A stretch of DNA of 64,000 nt, taken from positions 1-64,000 of the forward strand of contig JAHHGZ010000030.1 in the NCBI GenBank assembly GCA_019359595.1, written 5' to 3'. Positions 56,927 through 64,000 of this stretch are shown piece after piece; position 1 is the stretch's first letter; each line of letters starts with the position of its first letter. A program made the translations under genes and the position numbers. The notes beneath the pieces are model-generated. The model made no database searches, was not told where the DNA came from, and worked only from the letters and a program-made list of their open reading frames with translations. The stretch is from Cyanomargarita calcarea GSE-NOS-MK-12-04C. Its GTDB lineage: Bacteria; Cyanobacteriota; Cyanobacteriia; Cyanobacteriales; Nostocaceae.

Positions 56927-58018
56927 TTAAATCAATCGCTGCCGCAACCAAAAAGCTAACAGTGGTAGTGCCAGTTGATACCCTTGCTCGGGGCCATAAA
57001 TCAAACCTTTGTGCAGCAGCCCTGTAATTGCGCCCTGCAAGCTCCCACCACGAGAAAGACCGTGTTTTTGTATATACTCGCGGCTTTGTGGCTTTTCTGT
57101 TGGGTCAATTGCCAAACATTCCAAAAGATGCACCTGATTCGCTGGAAGTATCATCAGCAAAGATTCAAAGGTAATCGACAAATCTTTCAGCAGCCCCTCA
57201 ATTGCTTGCTCAACTTGTTTTTCGGTAATTAATCCATCGGCACGACGCAAAGATTGCAACCGACGAATTAATGTCATCGCATCGCCAATGTGTCCCTCTA
57301 CAGCTTCTAAAAATAGTTGCAATGCTTTGGAACGGACATCAAATGTGAGTTTCTCTATATGTAAAATTTCTCTTGCCCAAACTCCTAAAACTTCATTGGC
57401 TAAGGGCAAAATTTCTACTGTTTCTAACGGATAATTAGTATCTTCTGAATGATTGTTAATTTCGGCAATGGTTGCAACCAAAACGTAACTCACATGAGTT
57501 TGAATTTTTATCTCTCGTCTCAAGGTTGTTTCCCACAAACCATTGCGATCCCAAGAACGAATGTGCGGAAAACTCTGCAAAATTAATATTACCCGCTTTC
57601 CTAAATCCTGGGCTAATAATTGCGGTAGGTAAATCAATTTTTCAAATGCTTGCCATATCTGCTTTTGATTCAGAGACCACAATAATTTCAGTTTGCCACC
57701 ACTTCCTTCTGGGTGAAAGGCAAAAAATTCTCCTGCACTTTTTGCCAACCATTCGCGAATTATTACCGCTTCAAAACTTTGGCTGATACTTTCTCCCAGC
57801 AGTTGCAAAAATCTCTCCCCATCTGTAGCCCGGATACAATCCACCTCCAAGATAATCGCTCCTACCTCCTGGGCTGCGACTCGCACCAAAGTACGTCTCC
57901 CACTCCCCGGTACTCCCGTAATCAGCAAATCACCGTCATGGGCCAGGACTTCCACAATTCGCTGAAATTCCACAGAACGCCCAATTAATTGTAATGGAGT
58001 AGACAAATCCAAATTCAC
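56927..58018 (-). CDS. ATP-binding AAA/STAND-like protein
   Basis: The 363-aa protein has Walker A GVPGSGRRTL near residue 36, then ILEVDCIRATDGERFLQLL, a Walker B-like VILILQS, and a C-terminal helical part that could be a winged helix. It resembles cyanobacterial ATP-binding proteins without a defined role. It is divergent from the P-type ATPase gene. Confidence 0.7.
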   Translation of the reverse strand: MNLDLSTPLQLIGRSVEFQRIVEVLAHDGDLLITGVPGSGRRTLVRVAAQEVGAIILEVDCIRATDGERFLQLLGESISQSFEAVIIREWLAKSAGEFFAFHPEGSGGKLKLLWSLNQKQIWQAFEKLIYLPQLLAQDLGKRVILILQSFPHIRSWDRNGLWETTLRREIKIQTHVSYVLVATIAEINNHSEDTNYPLETVEILPLANEVLGVWAREILHIEKLTFDVRSKALQLFLEAVEGHIGDAMTLIRRLQSLRRADGLITEKQVEQAIEGLLKDLSITFESLLMILPANQVHLLECLAIDPTEKPQSREYIQKHGLSRGGSLQGAITGLLHKGLIYGPEQGYQLALPLLAFWLRQRLI

Positions 58019-58198
58019 ACGTTTTTTACCTTTCGTTTTTTAGCCTAATCGTAAGGGGAAGCATACTGACTTTGATTCTTATTGGCAACCATCAAGCAAA
58101 TCTATAGTTTACATAAAAATTTAATAGTGCCAATTGCTATCTTAGCACTATTAAATAGTGTTAAATCATATTTAACACTGCAAAGAGGAAAGGGAATT

Positions 58199-60946
58199 AT
58201 GGTTCAGGCTGTATCTACAACAGCGCTAGGCGGGCAGAATGGAGTTGTTTGGCATTCGTTAGATGTTTCTGATGCGATCGCTCAATTGGACGTAAACCCA
58301 GAAAAAGGTTTAAGCAGTCCTGGAGTCAAACAGAGAGCGGAACGTTATGGAGCCAACGAACTCACTGGAAAGAAAGGTAAACCTTGGTGGATAAAATTCT
58401 TATTGCAATTTAACCAGCCACTGCTAATTATTTTGTTATGTGCAGGTTTAGTGAAAGCGCTAACTGGTAGCTATGTAAATGCAGGGGTAATTTGGGGTGT
58501 AACCACCACTAACGCTATTATTGGATTTATTCAGGAATCGAAAGCCGAAGGGGCGATCGCGGCATTAGCGAAAGCAATTACTACGGAAACTGTAGTCCTC
58601 CGCGATGGTCAAAAAATACGCATTCCTTCACGGGATTTGGTGCCTGGAGATATTGTACTGCTGACTTCTGGTGATAAAGTCCCCGCAGATTTACGGTTAA
58701 TTCAAGTTAGAAATTTACAAGTTGATGAATCGGGATTAACTGGTGAATCTGTAGCGGTAGAAAAAAATACCAAAACCCAGAAGGTTGATGCTCCATTAGG
58801 CGATCGCAGAAACATGGCTTATGCGGGTGGTTTCGTCACCTTTGGACAAGGCACAGGTGTTGTTGTTTCTACAGGGAATGCCACGGAGACTGGGAAGATA
58901 TCCCAGTTGATGGGTCAACATACAGATATTTCCACACCCTTAACCCGGAAATTCAACAAATTCAGTCAGAATTGGCTGTATATGGTGCTAGGGCTGGCAA
59001 CCCTAACTTTTGTAGTTGGGTTGAGTTTCAAAGGCTTTAATCAAGCTCTAGAAGCAGCCGTTGCTTTGACTGTGAGTGCCATCCCTGAAGGTCTACCAGC
59101 AGTAGTAACAGTGACGCTGGCAATAGGTGTTTCCCGCATGGCGAAGCGGAATGCAATTATCAGGAAACTCCCAGCAGTGGAGACTTTAGGTAGTGCGACT
59201 GTCATCTGTTCCGATAAAACCGGCACATTGACAGAAAACCAGATGACAGTGCAAGCAATTTATGCAGGCGGTCATCAGTATACAATTTCTGGCGTAGGTT
59301 ATGCACCGGAAGGAGAAATTCTGGTGGACGAGAAACCCGTTAATTTGAACTTGGATAAGGGTTTGCAGGAATGTTTGATTGCAGGTTTGCTGTGTAACGA
59401 CTCCCATCTAGAGAAGAAAAACGGTAAGTGGGAAGTAATGGGAGATCCTACAGAGGGAGCATTAATTGCGTCTGCCAATAAAGCCGGCTTCAATCAATCC
59501 AGTTTAGCCAAACAGATGCCCAAGGTAGATGGAATACCCTTCGAGTCTGATTTTCAATACATGGCGACATTGCACGAAACGCCTAGGGGTAAGACAATTT
59601 ACGTTAAGGGTTCAGTAGAGTCAATCGTCAAACGCTGTACTGGGATGTTGAATGCCTCTGGACAACAACGACCAATGGATTGTGTAGATACATTAAAGGA
59701 AACAACCATCGATCGCGAAGTTAATATTATGGCACGGCAGGGCTTGCGGGTGCTAGCTCTGGCGAAAAAGTCCGTCCCCAACCAGCAAAACTCGGTGGAT
59801 CATCCAGATATTGAAAGTGGATTAGTTTTCCTGGGTTTGCAGGGGATGATCGATCCTCCCCGTGAGAGTGCAATTAAAGCCGTACATGCTTGTCAACAAG
59901 CAGGTATTCAGGTGAAGATGATTACAGGTGACCATGCAGTTACAGCACAGGCGATCGCTCGTCGCATGGGAATCAACAAAAATGGGTCAGTTCTGGCATT
60001 TACTGGTACAGAATTGGCACGGATGGATAGTCAAGAACTCGCCAACGTTGCCGAAGAAGGTGTAGTATTTGCCCGTGTAGCACCAGAACAAAAACTGCGA
60101 TTGGTAGAAGCTTTGCAATCAAAAGGTGAAGTTGTTGCAATGACGGGGGATGGTGTCAACGACGCACCCGCATTAAAACAAGCAGATATCGGGATTGCGA
60201 TGGGTGGTGCCGGTACGGAAGTTGCCAAAGAAGCCTCAGATATGCTTCTTACTGATGATAATTTTGCCTCGATTGAAGCAGCAGTGGAAGAAGGAAGAGC
60301 AGTTTATAAAAATCTTTTGAAAGCGATTTGTTTTATTCTCCCGGTGAATGGTGGAGAATCAATGACAATTTTGTTAAGCACATTATTGGCTCGGGATTTA
60401 CCGATTTTATCTTTACAAGTTCTCTGGTTGAATATGTTGAATTCCATCACAATGACTGTGCCGTTGGCGTTTGAACCAAAGGCACAAAATGTGATGCAGC
60501 AAACACCGAGAGATCCGAAAGAACCTTTGCTTTCAAGTAGTCGGATGAAGCGGATTTTAGTAATTTCTTTGTTTAACTGGATTGTGATATTTGGTGTTTT
60601 TGAATATATCCGTTACACGACAGGTAATATAGATTTAGCGCGGACGATGGCGATTAATGCGCTGATTGCCGGACGGATTTTTTATATGCTGAGTATTAGC
60701 CAATTAGTACCGAATTTAATTGCGAAGATGGATGGTACGATTGAAGATAATGTGGATGTTCCTGCGATTGGTTTTGGGATTATTGGAGCGATTCTTTTAC
60801 AAATTGTCTTTTCTCATGTGCCTTTGATTAATAATGTGTTTGAGACTGCACCGTTGAGTTTCCAACAGTGGTTGTTCTGCTTGGGTGTTGGTTCTCCAAT
60901 GATTCTTTGGGCCTGGTTTGCGAATAAAATCGATCCGCCGAATTAA
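58199..60946 (+). CDS. Cation-transporting P-type ATPase, Ca2+ (PMR1/SERCA) type
   Basis: The 915-aa pump starts at ATG 58199, preceded by AGAGGAAAGG (an in-frame TTG at 58082 is less likely). The phosphorylation motif [11 protein letters not shown] has Asp about residue 339. TGES is in the actuator domain. The ion-binding helix has [13 protein letters not shown], the type IIA signature, and later [13 protein letters not shown]. Ten membrane segments are expected. It probably exports Ca2+ or Mn2+. Confidence 0.9.
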   Translation: MVQAVSTTALGGQNGVVWHSLDVSDAIAQLDVNPEKGLSSPGVKQRAERYGANELTGKKGKPWWIKFLLQFNQPLLIILLCAGLVKALTGSYVNAGVIWGVTTTNAIIGFIQESKAEGAIAALAKAITTETVVLRDGQKIRIPSRDLVPGDIVLLTSGDKVPADLRLIQVRNLQVDESGLTGESVAVEKNTKTQKVDAPLGDRRNMAYAGGFVTFGQGTGVVVSTGNATETGKISQLMGQHTDISTPLTRKFNKFSQNWLYMVLGLATLTFVVGLSFKGFNQALEAAVALTVSAIPEGLPAVVTVTLAIGVSRMAKRNAIIRKLPAVETLGSATVICSDKTGTLTENQMTVQAIYAGGHQYTISGVGYAPEGEILVDEKPVNLNLDKGLQECLIAGLLCNDSHLEKKNGKWEVMGDPTEGALIASANKAGFNQSSLAKQMPKVDGIPFESDFQYMATLHETPRGKTIYVKGSVESIVKRCTGMLNASGQQRPMDCVDTLKETTIDREVNIMARQGLRVLALAKKSVPNQQNSVDHPDIESGLVFLGLQGMIDPPRESAIKAVHACQQAGIQVKMITGDHAVTAQAIARRMGINKNGSVLAFTGTELARMDSQELANVAEEGVVFARVAPEQKLRLVEALQSKGEVVAMTGDGVNDAPALKQADIGIAMGGAGTEVAKEASDMLLTDDNFASIEAAVEEGRAVYKNLLKAICFILPVNGGESMTILLSTLLARDLPILSLQVLWLNMLNSITMTVPLAFEPKAQNVMQQTPRDPKEPLLSSSRMKRILVISLFNWIVIFGVFEYIRYTTGNIDLARTMAINALIAGRIFYMLSISQLVPNLIAKMDGTIEDNVDVPAIGFGIIGAILLQIVFSHVPLINNVFETAPLSFQQWLFCLGVGSPMILWAWFANKIDPPN

Positions 60947-61004
60947 TTTTACCAACCATAGGCCGAGTCGTCGCAAGCGTTCCCTCAGAAATACGCTTTC
61001 CCTG

Positions 61005-61077
61005 AGGTTGGGTTGAGCGGATAAGCGTTACCCAAAAAATGACGATAGATTTTGGGTTTCGTACCTCAACCCAACCT
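61005..61077. repeat. 73-bp inverted-repeat element (AGGTTGGGTTGAG ends)
   Basis: A perfect 13-bp inverted repeat (AGGTTGGGTTGAG at 61005-61017, complement at 61065-61077), with a further TTACCCAAAA/TTTTGGGT pairing inside. It is probably a dispersed repeat of the genome. It may also act as a terminator for the ATPase gene. Confidence 0.7.
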
Positions 61078-61248
61078 ACATGAATGTAAGTTTTTGCTTA
61101 ACCGAACCGTATTGAAGGTGCAGGGTAAAGAGAAAAGCGCTAAAGATTAATCGCAACTATGCCGACAGTACATTTGATTTTGCCACTTTTCAGAAGTAAG
61201 TCGCTTTTTGAAAAATTAAAGAGGAATTATATAGTGTAAAAAGTTCGC

Positions 61249-62709
61249 TTAAACCTGCTGGTTGAAAAATCTAGAAGCACGTAATCTCAACATCAGCATT
61301 GTACCAGCTATAAATAATATGCCCATTAACAAGTTTTCTATGCTGATACTCTTACCACTATAAATTACCAAGACTATTTCCAAGATTAAAGAAGGTAATA
61401 CTATTCCACTAAAAAGTAGTAATCTATAAAAAATTAATCTTTTTTTTGCCAGAAGAGTTAGAAACCCTAAAAAAATCCCTAGGGGTATAAAAGTTAGTCC
61501 ATAGTAGAATACTTTTTTATTTTTTGGAATTAGTTCCAGTAAATTAAAAAGGTAAGAATTATTTAATTTGTCTATATAAACTTGGATTGCAGCTTTTGAA
61601 TAAGTAATTACTATATTATGAGGATTAGTATCTGTAAAGATATCAGGAGCATTAAGTTTTATATCTGCACCGTTTTCTCCAGTAATTGATGTTCGTATCC
61701 GCAAGTCTAAGTTACTTTCCTGCTGCCCTAAAGTGAAATTGCGGCTTAACCCATTTCTCGAAACTGAGATTATACGTGCAGGGCCAGTTTGGTTTGTATC
61801 AGCGGTAGCGACAGTAGTGAATATTGTGAATTCCGAAGTTTGACGTATTCTTTTATTTAAGAAAGTGGCTGGAGTTTTTGTTTTTAACCAATGACTAGAA
61901 CTTAAAGCAACACCTTTCTCGTTTCTAATATTTGATGAATGTCCCTGCAATAAAAGTTCGGGCATTTGGCCAGTATTATCTTGATACCTTTTGTTATCAG
62001 TTAACTCATAGTCAGCTATCAGAGATTGTTTGGTAGTATTTAAAGAAGTTTTGCTATCTAATAAGTGTGAAACCTCACTTTGAGAAAATGCTCTATCAGC
62101 AATTTGAACTTTTGAAATATATCCATACCAAGGTCTATCACCTGTATTCTCATTACCAAGTACCAACGGATAATTTAAATTCCAATTAGTTAGATTCGTT
62201 GTACTCTGACATAATATTGAAATTAAGAACGCAATAAAGATATATCCAATAAATAATAATGTTATTTGTTTAATAGAGTTATTCAATCTACTGTTCTCTA
62301 TCAGTGACAAGATATATATGAAGCTTTTTGAATGCCACATATAAAAGCAAATCATACCAACAATTCCACCGATGGTATTGTTAACGATGTCGTCAGGTGT
62401 TGGTGTTCTTGAAGATAGAAATATTTGTAAAATTTCAACTAGCGATGACAATCCAGTGCTAATAAATGTTACTATTAAAAAGTTTCTGAGGAATCGCATC
62501 TTCTTTCTCTGCAAGACAGCAGTAGAACTGAAACCTAAAGGCATAAACAATAAAATGTTGTTTACCACGTCTTCAAAAGAACTACTGTTGTCGAAACTAG
62601 TGATAATCAATTTCAGAGAAAAAGTATCTGGAAAATAAAAATTGAATGGAGAAAGTGTAGCTATTAACACTACTAAAACACTAGCAATTACTAAAGTAAA
62701 ATTTTTCAT
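61249..62709 (-). CDS. VanZ-like membrane protein with LamG-like domain
   Basis: The 486-aa protein has an N-terminal VanZ-type membrane domain (LLFMPLGFSSTAVLQRKK, VEILQIFLSSRTPTPDDIVNN). A large periplasmic or outside domain follows with a concanavalin/LamG pattern (PWYGYISKVQIADRAFSQSE). A last set of TM segments lies at the C-terminus. The coding sequence is AT-rich compared with its neighbours, suggesting transfer. Function unknown; polysaccharide export or adhesion is possible. Confidence 0.65.
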   Translation of the reverse strand: MKNFTLVIASVLVVLIATLSPFNFYFPDTFSLKLIITSFDNSSSFEDVVNNILLFMPLGFSSTAVLQRKKMRFLRNFLIVTFISTGLSSLVEILQIFLSSRTPTPDDIVNNTIGGIVGMICFYMWHSKSFIYILSLIENSRLNNSIKQITLLFIGYIFIAFLISILCQSTTNLTNWNLNYPLVLGNENTGDRPWYGYISKVQIADRAFSQSEVSHLLDSKTSLNTTKQSLIADYELTDNKRYQDNTGQMPELLLQGHSSNIRNEKGVALSSSHWLKTKTPATFLNKRIRQTSEFTIFTTVATADTNQTGPARIISVSRNGLSRNFTLGQQESNLDLRIRTSITGENGADIKLNAPDIFTDTNPHNIVITYSKAAIQVYIDKLNNSYLFNLLELIPKNKKVFYYGLTFIPLGIFLGFLTLLAKKRLIFYRLLLFSGIVLPSLILEIVLVIYSGKSISIENLLMGILFIAGTMLMLRLRASRFFNQQV

Positions 62710-63034
62710 GAATATTGTATTTAAAAGAAAGATACTTGAGTAATAATTTTCTTTTGATTCATAATTACTGAATGGGTATTTGTGAGATAATATACTTTAT
62801 CCCCCAGTTTCATCAAATAAAAGTTGTTGAGATTTCTGATAAGCCAATAAAAGCAATCACAAACTACCTGAAAATTACTTTAAATCAAGCAGACCTTTGA
62901 CTAATCTGCTCAATTTATTAGCTAACAGGCATTCTATAGTAAATACATACACGCGATACTTCCTTGATAATATATAACAATCTTCATTAACAATATCAGT
63001 CAGCAAAATCAAAATAATATTTGCAGTACGAGGA
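62710..63034. other. Non-coding AT-rich spacer
   Basis: No gene or repeat found. Confidence 0.4.
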
Positions 63035-63280
63035 TTACCAAAGAAGCAATTTCAAAAAACTACCAACGTCTATTCTTAATGCCTGGATATTAAAAATCAG
63101 TAAGTTGGGAATCGTGTTTTGGGCTATCTCTAAACCCATTTGATCGTTGACTTCAAAAATAATATCGAATTCATTCAATAGTGACTCTTTAATTAAAATC
63201 TGATATTTAGGATTATCTTCAAGAATTAAAATTTTTTCTGGAGTCGTTTTCAGGTTTTTTTGTTCTTCTTTCGTATACAT
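63035..63280 (-). pseudogene. Truncated response-regulator receiver fragment
   Basis: The 81-aa product starts like a receiver domain (EKILILEDNPKYQILIKESL), with the acidic pair in LEDN. At the position of the phosphorylated Asp it reads NLLIFNIQAL, with Asn instead of Asp. It ends before the later conserved Thr and Lys positions. It is likely a decayed remnant. Confidence 0.55.
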
Positions 63281-63339
63281 ATCAAATAACTACTTGTTTA
63301 AGTTTGTTGCTCGTTCATATCTTTTCCTAGCTAAAAAAT

Positions 63340-63537
63340 TTACACAATTGCTTTTTGAGCTACATCATTAGATGTGATATTCAGATTGATATCGCCAAAC
63401 ACATGATTGCCACCAAAAATCCTTAAATTATCTGCTATAAAACAATTTCTATCAATTTTGATATTTCGTGGTTCGATTATAAAAACACCACGAACAACGA
63501 ATGTACGTTCACCAATATCAACACTAGAATATGTATC
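63340..63537 (-). pseudogene. Short coding remnant, no start codon
   Basis: Reading on the minus strand after an upstream TAA: QLDTYSSVDIGERTFVVRGV, then FIIEPRNIKIDRN..., ending NDVAQKAIV at a TAA. The pattern of short alternating strands suggests a beta-helix or bactofilin-like domain, but I cannot place it. No valid start was found. Confidence 0.35.
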
Positions 63538-63905
63538 AAGCTGTATTTAGCAAGTTTTTATCGCAGTAAACAGTCTACACTTTTGCTTTCTAATTTATAG
63601 AAGGTTATATGTTTACTATTTAGCCTACAGTATCACAATTATTGTAAAGCAAGCGTAAATCTATGAAAAAAAATATGAGGTTTTTGTTAAGATATCGAGC
63701 TTCCATTATTCGTGAAAACAGTTCAAGAAAGTAAAGTCGCACGCTAGTTTAATCGGCACTTTCCATTACCTCGTTATATCCCCCTTGTCCTAGTTTTTTA
63801 ACATTTAGCATGAATGTGTTTAATAATTAAGTTTGTACAATTAACAGAGAATACAAAAGCGAACTTGGATAATTCTACCTTTGCGCCTAGAAGTGAGATA
63901 ATTTC
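63538..63905. other. Non-coding spacer
   Basis: No gene seen; an AT-rich stretch leading to the right-edge amidase end. Confidence 0.4.
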
Positions 63906-64000
63906 CTAAATCTCGACCACCGAGACAACACCCATTGACTCCAGCACAGCAGCCACCCGCAAAATCAACGCTTCATTATAAGGTGCAGCTATCAACTGAA
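63906..64000 (-). CDS. Amidase, 3' end only (partial)
   Basis: The last 30 codons (QLIAAPYNEALILRVAAVLE, then SMGVVSVVEI, stop at 63906-63908) match the C-terminal pattern of amidase-signature proteins, in which a QLI-type segment precedes a final helix. The rest lies outside the window. Confidence 0.6.
   Translation of the reverse strand, partial: QLIAAPYNEALILRVAAVLESMGVVSVVEI

Overview
The window looks like chromosome from a filamentous, probably heterocystous (Nostocales-type) cyanobacterium. GCGATCGC (HIP1) octamers are frequent in core genes. There is a tocopherol cyclase, an IM30/PspA-like protein, LabA-like and J-domain/TPR proteins, two Uma2 nucleases, and a tRNA-Arg(CCT) gene split by a group I intron. 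Stretches of degenerate heptamer tandem repeats (AACAACTAACAACCAAC, CTCCTAACTCCTAAC) lie between genes. No transposase gene was seen, but several non-autonomous inverted-repeat elements are present.

Region 1 (about 1-21.5 kb) is a defence island. It opens with two copies of a 347-bp unit made of a constant and a diverged part. Next come a 57-codon ORF overlapping a DndD-like SMC/Rad50 ATPase, and a Dnd-associated small protein. A tightly overlapping four-gene unit follows: two unrecognised genes that may be a DrmE-like component, a DrmA-like helicase and a DrmB-like DUF1998 protein, which resemble the DISARM core. Two DGQHR (DndB-type) genes face back toward this unit. A phosphorothioation set follows: DndC, DndD, DndE and a Dnd-associated putative methyltransferase. 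No DndF/G/H, SspE, DrmC nuclease or DISARM methyltransferase is visible, so a DISARM-like restriction machine may be coupled to phosphorothioate marking. This is the main candidate for an unusual system.

Region 2 (21.5-23.6 kb) is a decayed spacer. It holds an Uma2 gene, a frameshifted McrB-like remnant and two inverted-repeat elements.

Region 3 (23.6-47.6 kb) is mostly housekeeping: AmpG-like permease, HEAT-repeat protein, sugar dehydrogenase lipoprotein, alpha/beta hydrolase, a frameshifted acyltransferase, metG, a NYN-domain gene, an LptC-like gene, a DacB-type carboxypeptidase, and the lipid genes plsX-fabH-fabD. After fabD come an aquaporin, a PspA-like gene and a PstS-like gene, then a plsC-type acyltransferase, DUF2288, a glycosyltransferase remnant, a YdcF-like gene, the intron-bearing tRNA-Arg, tocopherol cyclase and a J-domain/TPR gene.

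Region 4 (48.3-56.6 kb) is accessory. It has a caspase-like/alpha-beta hydrolase fusion, then three signal-less wall or glucan hydrolases in a row (a YkuD-like His/Cys protein, a GH24 lysozyme with a putative peptidoglycan-binding part, and a GH17 beta-glucanase), a second Uma2 and a nucleotidyltransferase-fold protein.

Region 5 (56.9-64 kb) has an ATP-binding protein divergent from a Ca2+-type P-type ATPase, a VanZ/LamG-like membrane protein, decayed gene fragments, and the 3' end of an amidase at the right edge. All family calls come from reading motifs; no database search was run.
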